Part shown: positions 55,819 through 64,000 of the stretch, piece after piece
Layout of the letters: every line of letters begins with the position of its first letter
Position numbering within the stretch: position 1 is the first letter of the stretch
From: Oscillatoriales cyanobacterium RM2_1_1
Lineage (GTDB): Bacteria > Cyanobacteriota > Cyanobacteriia > Cyanobacteriales > Microcoleaceae
Reading direction: 5' to 3'
Length of the DNA stretch: 64,000 nucleotides
Assembly (NCBI GenBank): GCA_012033335.1
Contig: JAAURB010000001.1
Location: 1 to 64,000, forward strand
The notes under the pieces: model-generated
Database searches by the model: none
Seen by the model: only the letters and a program-made list of their open reading frames with translations
Told to the model about the DNA's origin: nothing
Position numbers and translations under genes: made by a program

Positions 55819-55897
55819 TTAACTTAAGGTTTAACTTAAACAAACGAGGATTAGACGGGAAGAACCAGGGATCAGAGAAATCTTACTTGCTATGCTA

Positions 55898-57098
55898 TCA
55901 GACCTGGGAAGTCTCCCCAGGAATTGATTTGTTGAACGTCAGGATTTCCTGGGCTGCGCGATCGCACACCCCTGCTGATCCTAAAGCCTGCCCCATGGTC
56001 TGATAGTCCCGCAGCATTTGCTGGTGGCGTTGTGGATTTTGCAGTAGATCCAAAGCTGTAGCAGCGATATTGGCCCCATTAGCCTGATCCTGTAACAGTT
56101 CTGGGACAATGGGCTTCATTTCTACCAGATTGGGAGGAGCAATGAACGGAACTGAGAAATTGAGCAGGTTTCGAGCTAACCAGGCCGTCAGGGGGCTGAC
56201 TCGATAGGCCACCACCTGGGGGGACATTGAGTAGAGCCAGTTCCAGATTAACGGTGCCGGATTTGGTAATTGCCAGATCCGCTGCGGCTAAAACCGCAAG
56301 ACTGGAATGGTTCTGATTTGCCGGGGGCCAGAGGGTAACCGTCAAGTCCCACTGTTCAATGGCTTGTTGCATGGGTTGGCGAAAAGCTTCCAGGGACAAG
56401 GGCAACCAGAAGCGTGCTTGGGGCAGTTGGGTTTGAAGTTGATGGGCTGCCGCAAAGATAGCGGGTAAAAGATAGCGAATTTCTTGCCAGCGAGAAGCGG
56501 GAAGCAAAACAATCATTTGCTCCTGGGGTGAAATCCCCAATAACTGACGGGCCTGGGCTCGACTAGGGGCAGACTGGATGCGGTCAATCAGGGGATGGCC
56601 GACCCAGGACACATTCACTCCCTGGGCCTGAAAATACCGGGCTTCCTCGGGGAAAATAGCCAGGAGGAGATCGGTAAACCGGGCAATCTGGGCCACTCCT
56701 CCCAGCCCCGATGACCAAACCCATTCCTGGGGAGCGATGTAGTAAAAGATTGGAACCGTAGGAAACTGACGGCGGACAAATTCGCCAATACTCAGATTTG
56801 GCCCCATGTAGTCGATCAGGATCACCCGATCTGGAGGACTTGCTTGCAAGCAGCGTTTAACCCGGTGCTGAATCTTTAAGGTAGGAAATACATGGGGCAG
56901 AGATTCCAAAATTCCTACGGATCCAATAGCGGCGGTATTCGCCCACAGGGTAGCTCCCGCTGCCGCCATCTGAGATCCTCCCAAGGCCGTAATCTCGAGT
57001 TCTAAACCCAACTGAGCCGCCTGTTGCTTCAGGGCCAAAATCAGTAGGGATCCCTGCAAGTCTCCCGAGACCTCTCCAGTGCTGATGAAAATTCTCAT
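55898..57098 (-). pseudogene. lpxB: Lipid-A-disaccharide synthase LpxB, frameshifted at a C run
   Basis: A GT19 glycosyltransferase that joins UDP-2,3-diacylglucosamine and lipid X in lipid A synthesis. The first frame from MRIFISTGEVSGDLQGS includes ALGGSQMAAAGA, VILIDYMGPNLSIGEF, PIFYYIAPQEWVW, VSWVGHPLID and LLPASRWQEIRYLLP, and runs to LAITKSGTVNLELALLNVP. After the C run (plus-strand G run 56218-56223) it becomes nonsense. The proper end, QVVAYRVSPLTAWLARNLL then FIAPPNLVEMKPIVPELLQ, is in the shifted frame to 55898. Five C instead of six would restore about 400 residues. LpxB is usually essential, so a sequencing error is likely. A frame extension to 57131 lacks support. Confidence 0.88.
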
Positions 57099-57131
57099 GC
57101 AATTGTCCCTATGCTTTGACAGATGATCCAT

Positions 57132-57695
57132 AGATGGCGTTGCTCAACTCAGGAATGAGTCTACCCTGACTTCGCCAGTACTCCGCCTATACTGAAGGTT
57201 AGAGGGGAGGTTGACAAAGCCTGCTAAAGGCATGAGGCAGACTCCACAGATGGCATCATAAAATTAATCTGTAGAAGGTCTCTAACGCCTGGGAGTCTGC
57301 TTGCCACTACTGTTCGCTACTGTCGCCATGGGGAGAGAAACCGGGGAGGGGTGGTTCTCCAATGACTGGATAGGGGTTCCCTGATGGATTTTGCAAATTC
57401 GATCTCCTCTAATTGAGGGGACTTCACTAGAAATCGTTCATCCTGGGTAAAGGCAGAATCATCTTGTTGTTCAGCCAATTGAAGACTCTCTCAAGATCAA
57501 GGGACAGAAGAAGACTCCAGAATTTCTCCAGGGGTGACTCACCCACCCTGATCCTAACTCAAAGCAATTTGACCCCTCACCATGATCATCCAAGGCCATC
57601 ACCCAAAGCCATTTAAAAACCCTGCCTAAAGACGCTATGCTTAGGATATTTAATTTGAGTCTTTTCATTCTCTAGCCTCTCAAGCCCTTAAAGCA
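57132..57695. other. Gene-free 564-bp divergent spacer with a possible structured RNA
   Basis: Between lpxB (minus) and the kinase gene (plus). An imperfect inverted pair AGGCAGACTCC (57235-57245) and GGAGTCTGCTT (57292-57302) could form a long hairpin. No convincing coding frame; a 65-codon minus-strand frame (57471-57668) has no family similarity. Confidence 0.4.
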
Positions 57696-59738
57696 ATGCG
57701 GTTGCAGCGTCAGTTTAATGGCCAGCAAATTTCCCTTGATTTGAGCCGCCTGATTGGTGGGGGTGGTCAGGGTCGGATCTATCCAGTGAGAGAGGATAGT
57801 GCTCTGGTGGCCAAAATCTACCACAAGCTGATCGACGAAGATGCGGACAAGTTGACTGTGATGTACAATCATCCTCCCACCTCAGTCAATGCCATTCCGG
57901 GATTTTCTGCCATTGCCTGGCCCGTCGATCTAGTCCGAACTATTGATCGGCGACAGATTGTCGGATTTCTCATGCCTAGGGTGACTCAGGCCGTTCCGAT
58001 TCATACGTTTTATACTCCCAAGACCCGCCGGGAACAGAAGCCTTTATTCAACTATCTCTATCTGCATCGCACGGCCCGAAACCTGGTAGCCTCTGTGGCT
58101 GACTTACATCACAGTGGCTATGTGATTGGAGATGTCAACGAGTCAAACATTCTGGTGACTGATACAGCCCTGGTGACCCTGGTCGATACGGATTCTTTTC
58201 AAGTCCGAGATCCAGATTCTGGCACTGTTTATCGTTGCCCCGTGGGCAAACCGGAATTCACCCCTCCTGAGCTTCAGGGCTATGCCTTTCGAGATTTGGA
58301 TCGGACTCCGGAGCAGGACTGTTTTGGTCTGGCGGTGCTGATCTTTCAACTGTTGATGGAAGGAACCCATCCGTTTTCTGGAGTCTATCAAGGTCACGGT
58401 GATCCCCCCGCCATTGAGTCCCGGATTCGGGCCGGGCATTTTCTCTACGGAAAGCATCGGGTTCCCTATGAACCAATGCCCTTTGCTCCTGCTTTTGAGC
58501 TGTTGGCCCCAGCCCTGCAACAGCTCTTTGTGCAGTGTTTCGAGGGAGGATACCAGGATCCGGCTACCCGTCCCACAGCCCGCCATTGGCTGGGGGCTCT
58601 GAAGGAAGCCGAAGCCAATCTGATCACCTGCGATCAGTTCAGTCAACATCGCTATGGCAGCCACCTCGATACCTGTCCCTGGTGCGATCGCACCCGAAAA
58701 CTGGCAGGGCGCGATCCGTTTCCATCCAGGGAAGCCATCCAGCAGGGTCACCATCTCCAACCCCTACAACGGAAAAACCGTCGCAAAACCTTAACGGCTC
58801 GGGATCTACGCCAAACCCTAGGCCCGGGCAAGCTGCCCGTGAACCCTTCACAACGGGGGAGAATCCGCCCTCCAGCTTTATTCAACTCCCCAAGACTCAG
58901 ACCCAAAGCTGGGTCTCCCCTGAATTGGTTTCCGCTCAAGTTGCCGATTTCCCTGATCACGGATCTGGGTTCTGGGGCGATTTTAGGGGGGGTTTGGGGG
59001 GTTGCCTGTTGTTCGGCCATGATTGCCTTGTTTTACGGGATTGTCAATCGGGAGCGAGAGGCCATTATTGGCGGCATTCTCATGGGGACAGCCTGGGGCG
59101 GGTTTTTTGGTAATATTGCCAATTTATTTGTGCCGACCACAGGGGTGAGAAAACCTCTGGCTTTGATCATTGGGGGACTATGGGGAACCTTCATTGCCGC
59201 CGCTATTTCAGGGATTATTTTTGCCGCGATCGCCGGTCTGGAGGATGGTCAGGAAATTGAGATTCAAATTATTGGTCGGCTTCTGGGGCTGGGTACCCTG
59301 GTTAGTATGGCCTGGGGGGCCCTGTGGTCAGTCATAGAACCCCCCCTCTCCCTCCCTACCCCAGGGGGGATCAAGGGTCGGATCGGGGCTTTATTGGGCA
59401 GTGTTTGGGGGGCCTTTTTGGGGCCTCTTTTTGGAGCGGTGGTGGTAACAGCCTTAATGATCTGGGGCAATGTTCAGGGAACCCTGGATTTAAACCAAGC
59501 TTCAACGTCACTTTTCCCTGCCGCGATCCAGTTTATTATTGCTGCCATGGGGCTGGGAGTTTTTGGCGGGATCCTGGCGGGGGCGGTATTTGGTCTCCTG
59601 GGGGGGGGCTCCAGCTTTGCCAGTGGCCATGCGGTTGTCTGGCAAGCAGGGGGCTTTGTTGGGAGGGATTTGGGGCAATTTTCTCGGGGCCATTGCTGGG
59701 GCAAGCCTGGGGGCGATCGCGGGTCTGATATTTCCTGA
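57696..59738 (+). CDS. TerY-P-type protein kinase fused to a glycine-zipper membrane region (3' end frameshifted)
   Basis: The kinase domain spans residues ~15-300. The glycine loop GGGGQGRIYPV, Lys40 in LVAKIYH, catalytic loop GDVNESNIL (Asp146, Asn151), DTDSF in place of DFG and CPVGKPEFTPPELQG are typical of the kinases of TerY-P/helix-hairpin-helix stress systems. A small zinc-ribbon-like CPWC motif follows near 323. Residues ~425-680 are a chain of Gly/Ala-rich membrane segments with GxWG motifs (GGVWG, GTAWGG, GGLWG, SVWGAFLG). The frame ends at 59738 in nonsense after the nine-G run 59600-59608. The partner TerY and PP2C genes are not adjacent here. Kinase part confident, tail altered. 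Confidence 0.85.
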   Translation: MRLQRQFNGQQISLDLSRLIGGGGQGRIYPVREDSALVAKIYHKLIDEDADKLTVMYNHPPTSVNAIPGFSAIAWPVDLVRTIDRRQIVGFLMPRVTQAVPIHTFYTPKTRREQKPLFNYLYLHRTARNLVASVADLHHSGYVIGDVNESNILVTDTALVTLVDTDSFQVRDPDSGTVYRCPVGKPEFTPPELQGYAFRDLDRTPEQDCFGLAVLIFQLLMEGTHPFSGVYQGHGDPPAIESRIRAGHFLYGKHRVPYEPMPFAPAFELLAPALQQLFVQCFEGGYQDPATRPTARHWLGALKEAEANLITCDQFSQHRYGSHLDTCPWCDRTRKLAGRDPFPSREAIQQGHHLQPLQRKNRRKTLTARDLRQTLGPGKLPVNPSQRGRIRPPALFNSPRLRPKAGSPLNWFPLKLPISLITDLGSGAILGGVWGVACCSAMIALFYGIVNREREAIIGGILMGTAWGGFFGNIANLFVPTTGVRKPLALIIGGLWGTFIAAAISGIIFAAIAGLEDGQEIEIQIIGRLLGLGTLVSMAWGALWSVIEPPLSLPTPGGIKGRIGALLGSVWGAFLGPLFGAVVVTALMIWGNVQGTLDLNQASTSLFPAAIQFIIAAMGLGVFGGILAGAVFGLLGGGSSFASGHAVVWQAGGFVGRDLGQFSRGHCWGKPGGDRGSDIS

Positions 59739-59856
59739 TGCCCTGGCGGTGGGATCGTCGAGTAGCATTCTGGCCCTGGCAATTTTGACAACGGCCCTTG
59801 GCGCAGTATGGGGTTTGATTTCGGGGATGGTTTGGGGATCCCTGGGGCAGTTCTAG
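59539..59856 (+). pseudogene. Displaced C-terminal segment of the kinase/glycine-zipper protein
   Basis: In the +1 frame the Gly-zipper pattern goes on as GALLGGIWGNFLGAIAGASL and then ALAVGSSSSILALAILTTALGAVWGL, ending at 59856. It is clearly the continuation of the kinase protein and resembles its earlier GALLGSVWGAFLG repeat. Eight instead of nine G at 59600-59608 would join the two. It is not an independent gene; the apparent start inside it has no ribosome site. Confidence 0.75.
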
Positions 59857-59947
59857 AGCCATTTTAGAAAAGCTAGCACTCCCCGCCAGAGTATGGCAAA
59901 CTGGTAGGTTATCTGGCTGTGGTGTGTAGTGAGCGAGGACACGGGCA

Positions 59948-60790
59948 TTGTTGAGATTAACCAAGGGGACTGTCCTGAAGCGGCGGTTTCGCGACAGTCA
60001 ACGGGCAATTAAATTCAACCTTCTGATAACGCTGGTTCGGCGAGACTTAGAGGCACGCTACAAAGGTTCAGTGCTGGGAAACCTCTGGCCCTTGCTCAAT
60101 CAGCTCTCACAGCTTTTGATCTATACCTACGTTTTCTCCGTTGTGCTGGAGGTGAAGCTTGATATCAAAGGAATGCCGGAGGATAGTCGGATTGCATTTG
60201 GGTTATGGTTGTTTGCAGGATTGCTACCCTGGCTGGCCTTTACCACTGGGTTAATGCAGTCTGCTACCGTCGTGGTGACTCAGCCTAATCTGGTGAAGAA
60301 AGTGGTGTTTCCCCTGGGACTGCTGCCGATTGTACCAATCTGTTCGGCGTTTATTGAGAGTTTGTTTGGGTTGGTTGCCCTAGTGGGACTGATTCTCCTG
60401 TCAACTCAAACCCTGCCCAGTAACCTGTGGTTGATGCCAGTAGTGTGGCTGCCTCAGCTATTATTGACGGCGGGGTTGGGATACTTTTCAGCGGGGTTGA
60501 CTGTGTTTTTGCGAGATGTACCCCAGAGTTTGGGGGTGATTCTCAATCTCTGGTTTTATGTAACTCCGATTGTTTATCCGATCTCTAAAATTCCGGAGAA
60601 TTGGCAGCTTTGGGTATTCTGGTTGAATCCAATGACGGCGATCGCCGAAACCTACCGGGATATTATTCTAGGGGGGGAGATCCAGCACTGGGGAGAGTGG
60701 GCCATGGCAACGATGGTGGCCCTAGTCGTCTTCAGTGGTGGCCTCTGGGTTTATCGGCAGTTGCGTCCTGCTTTTGCAGATGTGTTGTAG
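59948..60790 (+). CDS. ABC-2 polysaccharide export permease (Wzm type)
   Basis: A 280-residue membrane protein. The start YxRDL-like LLITLVRRDLEARYKGSVLGNLWPLLNQLSQLLIYTYVF is the signature of O-antigen/capsule permeases. Six hydrophobic segments are present, with LRDVPQSLGVILNLWFYVTPIVYP and NPMTAIAETYRDIILGG near the end. A TTG at 59948 (or 59951) starts it, just after an in-frame TGA. It is followed after 18 bp by the ATPase, so the two form one export complex for a lipid-linked glycan. Confidence 0.9.
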   Translation: MLRLTKGTVLKRRFRDSQRAIKFNLLITLVRRDLEARYKGSVLGNLWPLLNQLSQLLIYTYVFSVVLEVKLDIKGMPEDSRIAFGLWLFAGLLPWLAFTTGLMQSATVVVTQPNLVKKVVFPLGLLPIVPICSAFIESLFGLVALVGLILLSTQTLPSNLWLMPVVWLPQLLLTAGLGYFSAGLTVFLRDVPQSLGVILNLWFYVTPIVYPISKIPENWQLWVFWLNPMTAIAETYRDIILGGEIQHWGEWAMATMVALVVFSGGLWVYRQLRPAFADVL

Positions 60791-60808
60791 GGGAACGCGG
60801 GTAAAAGC

Positions 60809-62242
60809 ATGACTGACCTGGCAATTACGGTCAATGAGGTTTCCAAATGTTTCAAGCGGTACCGTCATCCAGTTGACCGACTCAAGGAAATTTTTTGGCC
60901 CCATCAACAGCGGGCAGAAACATTTTGGGCTTTGCAAGACATTAACCTGCAAATTTTTCGGGGACAAACTCTGGGAATAGTCGGGCGCAATGGTTCGGGG
61001 AAAAGTACCCTGCTGCAAATTATTGCGGGAACCTTGACCCCGACCTCAGGATATGTGAGAACCAATGGGCGAATTTCAGCCCTGTTGGAGTTGGGCAGTG
61101 GGTTTAACCCAGAATTTACCGGACGGCAGAATGTATTTTTTAATGGTCAGCTTTTGGGACTGACTCAGGCTGAAATTGAAGCCAGATATGATGATATTGC
61201 GGCGTTTGCTGACATTGGAGATTTTATCAATCAACCGGTCAAAACCTATTCCAGCGGGATGTATGTCCGTTTGGGATTTGCGGTGGCCACCAGTATTGAC
61301 CCGGATATTTTGATTGTGGATGAGGCGTTATCTGTGGGGGATGAGGCCTTTCAGCGCAAATGTTTTAGCCGGATTCATGACATTCAAGATCGGGGAGGTA
61401 CAATTTTATTCGTGTCCCATGCAGCCACTTCAGTTACTCAGCTCTGTGACAGCGCCATCTTAATGGATCGAGGGGAGATTTTATTGGAACACACCCCCAA
61501 AATGATCATTTCAAAGTATCAAAAAATGATCTATGCCGAGGCAGAGAATGCCGAACGATTGCGAGGGGAAATTCGGCAGATGCAGTCTTCGTTTAATTCT
61601 CAGGCAGTCTTGCAGGAAATTTACTCTCGTCATCCCATTAATGGGGCCACTAATGATGGGACAGCTAATGGAGCGACATTGACTGTAACATCGCCCCTTG
61701 AGACCCCGAGAAATAATATTTACCATGATCATTATGATCCCAATCTGGAGCCTGATCATCCCATTCGTTATCCGGGTAAGGGGGCAGAAATTTTAGATCC
61801 CCATCTCACGACTCCCAATGGGCAACGGGTGAATCATCTGATCGCTCGAAAAATATATGTCTACACCTATGGGGTGAAGTTTACCAAACCCGCCTCTCAC
61901 GTGCGGTTTGGGATGTTGGTCAAAACAATTAGTGGCTTTGAGTTGGCGGGGGCTTCTTTGCAGGCAAAATCTCGGGAATTAAAACAAATTGAGGGGGGCA
62001 CAGAACTCATTGTAGAATTCAAGTTTAAGTGTTTGCTATCCCCTGATGTCTATTTCCTCAATGCTGGCGTTTCGGGGATTGTTGAAGGAGATTTTACCTA
62101 TTTGGATCGCTGGATTGATGTAGCAATGTTTCGAGTCCAGCCCTGTGAGGTTTCCTGCAGCACCGCCGTGGTGGATTTACTGGTGGAACCCAAATTGACG
62201 GTAACATCGGGTTCTGCCGCTGTTTTGCCTGAGTATTTGTAG
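60809..62242 (+). CDS. ABC polysaccharide export ATP-binding protein (Wzt type)
   Basis: A 477-residue protein. The ATPase domain has Walker A GRNGSGKST near residue 60, the signature YSSGMYVRLGFAVAT, Walker B ILIVDEALSVGDEAF and the SHAATSVTQLC switch. After a linker (about 250-320) comes a C-terminal Wzt-type carbohydrate-binding jelly roll (about 325-465: GAEILDPHLTTPNG, FGMLVKTISGFELAG, VYFLNAGVSG, LDRWIDVAMFRV). In Escherichia and Klebsiella that domain recognises the modified non-reducing end of the finished glycan, so this transporter probably requires such a cap. It is followed by a methyltransferase that could make it. Confidence 0.92.
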   Translation: MTDLAITVNEVSKCFKRYRHPVDRLKEIFWPHQQRAETFWALQDINLQIFRGQTLGIVGRNGSGKSTLLQIIAGTLTPTSGYVRTNGRISALLELGSGFNPEFTGRQNVFFNGQLLGLTQAEIEARYDDIAAFADIGDFINQPVKTYSSGMYVRLGFAVATSIDPDILIVDEALSVGDEAFQRKCFSRIHDIQDRGGTILFVSHAATSVTQLCDSAILMDRGEILLEHTPKMIISKYQKMIYAEAENAERLRGEIRQMQSSFNSQAVLQEIYSRHPINGATNDGTANGATLTVTSPLETPRNNIYHDHYDPNLEPDHPIRYPGKGAEILDPHLTTPNGQRVNHLIARKIYVYTYGVKFTKPASHVRFGMLVKTISGFELAGASLQAKSRELKQIEGGTELIVEFKFKCLLSPDVYFLNAGVSGIVEGDFTYLDRWIDVAMFRVQPCEVSCSTAVVDLLVEPKLTVTSGSAAVLPEYL

Positions 62243-62301
62243 GGGTCGGCGGAGGGGTGTTAGGGGAGTCGGAATAATTGGTCGTGATCAGAGGAGGTGC
62301 C

Positions 62302-63780
62302 ATGAAAGTCAATCTGAATCCATTTGTTGAACATAATCCTATCGTCGCCGCGTTAATCCAGGATCTAGCCCTTTCTCCCACCAACTTCAAATCGGCGATC
62401 GCCGCCTCGGATGAGATGTTTCTGTATCCCTGGCAGGAATTGGAGGATCAAAATAGCGATCGCACCCTGTTAAATTATTTCACCCTGGGCAGAGCTATTT
62501 TTAATGGCCTGGAGCAAATTGTCCGGTGGCATTTTGGGGAGTTTAGTCAGATTGATAGGTTTCTCGACTTTGCCTGTGGCTATGGGCGCTTGACCCGGTT
62601 TTTGATTCAAGCCCTTTCCCCAGAAAAGATTTGGGTTTCGGATATTTATAGGGAAGCCGTTGAGTTCCAGGCTGCATACTTTGGGGTGCAGGGATTCCAC
62701 TCCGCCTCTCAACCGGAAAACTATCATTTAAATCAGACATTTGACTGTATTCTGGCGGGGTCATTCTTCAGCCACATGCCGGAACGAACCTTCACACCCT
62801 GGATGCAAACCTTATATGAATTGCTGACTCCAGGGGGGATTTTGATTTTTAGTGTATTGGGGGAGGAAATTCTTCCTGCCCATGTGTCAATGCCCTCTAC
62901 TGGAATTTTATTCAGTTCTGACACCAGCGAAAGTCAGTCTTTGGACAAGGAAGACTATGGCACAACCTATGTCACCGAAGCCTTTGTTCGACGGGTGGTG
63001 GAGCAAGTTAGTCAGGGTCAAGCCTCGGTAGTGAAAATTCCTCGGGGTATGTGCCACTATCAGGATTTTTATGTGATTTCTCCGTCCTACTTACAAGGGG
63101 CTCAAACCCTCAACTTTCACCATCAGCCAGAGGGCTATCTCGATAGCTGCACCGTAGATCTGACAGGAACAATTCACCTCAGGGGTTGGGCTGTAGATTT
63201 TAACCCCCAAGGCCAGATTGAACAAGTTGAAATCTGGTCACAGGGTCAACAGATGACTCAAACTCACCCCACTGAACCCCGGCCTGATTTACGAGAACAC
63301 TTTGGCAACCCCAACTTACCCTTGGATGCGGGATGGTCATGTATAATTTCCCTCAAGCGGCTCTCTCCGGAAGCTATCGTTCTGATCCGGATCGTGAATA
63401 CAGCGGGTTTAGCCTCTATCATTGCCGCCATGCCGATCAAAACCCTGATGGCTCGACAGCGGATCTTGAATGAACTGTCTCGATCTCAAAACAACGTTCA
63501 ACAAACTCAAGCCCAATTATCCGCAACCCATGAAAAGCTAGCTTATCTCCAGGGACACCTGGATCATGCTCAACAAACTCTGGAACAGTCCCGCCACAAA
63601 CTCTTAACCACCGAACAGAGATTGGGAGCAACCCAGGCCCAACTATTGGCCACCGAGGCAGCCCTAGCCCAAACCCAAAACCAGGTTCAAGCCATGGCCA
63701 GCAGTAAGTTTTGGAAATTGCGGACAAAATGGTTTAAACTGAGGCGTGCTATGGGGTTGTCCGATAACGAGCCAATATAG
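62302..63780 (+). CDS. SAM methyltransferase with C-terminal coiled coil
   Basis: About 492 residues. The methyltransferase domain (about 60-230) has motif I FLDFACGYGRLTRFLI, then IWVSDIYREAVEFQA and FDCILAGSFFSHM. A beta-rich domain (about 265-385) includes IHLRGWAVDF and GWSCIISL. A long coiled coil (about 390-465, Gln/Leu/His) leads to the SKFWKLRTKWFKLRRAMGL tail seen in many cyanobacterial glycan enzymes. The start at 62302 follows AGGAGGTGCC; an upstream TTG at 62278 is less likely. Placed right after Wzm-Wzt, the plan recalls the chain terminator WbdD (modifying domain plus coiled-coil ruler). Confidence 0.83.
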   Translation: MKVNLNPFVEHNPIVAALIQDLALSPTNFKSAIAASDEMFLYPWQELEDQNSDRTLLNYFTLGRAIFNGLEQIVRWHFGEFSQIDRFLDFACGYGRLTRFLIQALSPEKIWVSDIYREAVEFQAAYFGVQGFHSASQPENYHLNQTFDCILAGSFFSHMPERTFTPWMQTLYELLTPGGILIFSVLGEEILPAHVSMPSTGILFSSDTSESQSLDKEDYGTTYVTEAFVRRVVEQVSQGQASVVKIPRGMCHYQDFYVISPSYLQGAQTLNFHHQPEGYLDSCTVDLTGTIHLRGWAVDFNPQGQIEQVEIWSQGQQMTQTHPTEPRPDLREHFGNPNLPLDAGWSCIISLKRLSPEAIVLIRIVNTAGLASIIAAMPIKTLMARQRILNELSRSQNNVQQTQAQLSATHEKLAYLQGHLDHAQQTLEQSRHKLLTTEQRLGATQAQLLATEAALAQTQNQVQAMASSKFWKLRTKWFKLRRAMGLSDNEPI

Positions 63781-63833
63781 CAGGAAGAATGTAGGAAAAA
63801 TGGGGCAGTTTGGCAGAGAAGAGGTGAGGCACG

Positions 63834-64000
63834 ATGAAGCAGGTTGAGAGCCCTATAGTGATTATTGCTGGGATGCATCGTTCTGGAACATCCCTGACGG
63901 CCTCATTGATGCAGCGATTAGGCGTTTACATTGGTAGACGATTGGTGGAGGCAGACGAGGGGAATATTCGCGGACATTTTGAGAATATTGACTTTGTCAG
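63834..64000 (+). CDS. Sulfotransferase, N-terminal part (cut by the window end)
   Basis: 55 codons remain. MKQVESPIVIIAGMHRSGTS carries the PAPS 5'-phosphosulfate-binding loop (AGMHRSGTS), followed by LTASLMQRLGVYIGRRLVEA and GHFENIDF, typical of cyanobacterial P-loop sulfotransferases in exopolysaccharide loci. It begins 53 bp after the methyltransferase gene on the same strand, so the exported glycan may be sulfated. The true length is unknown. Confidence 0.85.
   Translation, partial: MKQVESPIVIIAGMHRSGTSLTASLMQRLGVYIGRRLVEADEGNIRGHFENIDFV

Noticed and set aside
57471-57668. 65-codon minus-strand frame upstream of the kinase gene
   Set aside because: No ribosome site, no family similarity, Trp/Cys-rich composition typical of chance frames.

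Overview
The window comes from a cyanobacterium, most likely a filamentous one. It carries a chlorophyll gene (Mg-protoporphyrin IX methyltransferase, chlM), a phycobiliprotein lyase of the CpcS/CpeS type, several families found mainly in cyanobacteria (DUF3727, DUF3493/LPA3-like, YqeG next to mltG), and many copies of the HIP1 octamer GCGATCGC both inside and between genes. All of it looks chromosomal. No rRNA, tRNA, CRISPR array or prophage was seen.

Layout. 1-5.2 kb: minus-strand run DUF3727-mltG-yqeG and an RDD/HEAT/pentapeptide-repeat membrane protein. 5.6-13 kb: a secreted protein, an M3 oligopeptidase, a truncated Mini-RNase III, a STAS protein that appears to start at AUU, methionine aminopeptidase, DUF423 and chlM. 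13.2-17.2 kb: a stress/envelope group (BON lipoprotein, YflT-like glycine-zipper protein, PRC-barrel/DUF2382 protein, lipid kinase). 17.3-28.4 kb: leuB, a broken DM13 gene, surE, a B12-binding radical SAM enzyme, a four-gene ABC export system of the GldA/GldF/GldG/DUF4340 type, tilS (frameshifted) and a GerMN protein. 28.6-38.4 kb: ndk, a paralogous EF-G, an RTX remnant, a GDP-mannose dehydratase, a dipeptide epimerase, a frameshifted PEP-utilising enzyme and a YbjN protein. 38.5-43 kb: hypothetical, PspA-like, Tat-type solute-binding and phycobiliprotein lyase genes and a gene-poor scar. 43.2-45.4 kb: a compact arsenic-type operon (aquaporin plus an ArsH-tyrosine phosphatase fusion) preceded by two ATCAA-N6-TTGAT-like ArsR operators. 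45.6-48.7 kb: an OpuC-type osmolyte transporter whose binding domain is circularly permuted, and a TnpB scar. 49-57 kb: a coiled-coil/HEAT protein, tgt, cobS, a ChW-like repeat protein, a DUF3493 protein and lpxB (frameshifted). 57.7-64 kb: a TerY-P-type kinase joined to a glycine-zipper membrane tail, then the start of a polysaccharide export locus (Wzm, Wzt, methyltransferase, sulfotransferase) running off the window.

Two themes cross the window. First, at least four copies of one short palindromic MITE-like element (near 1, 12.9, 15.8 and 19.2 kb) and smaller hairpin repeats occupy the intergenic spaces. Second, six genes (DM13, tilS, PEP-utilising enzyme, OpuC permease, lpxB, kinase tail) each contain one single-base frameshift, three of them exactly at runs of G or C. 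Because tilS and lpxB are normally needed, base-calling or assembly error is as likely as real decay or slippage-based switching. The most interesting unit is the arsenic-type operon at 43.2-45.4 kb.
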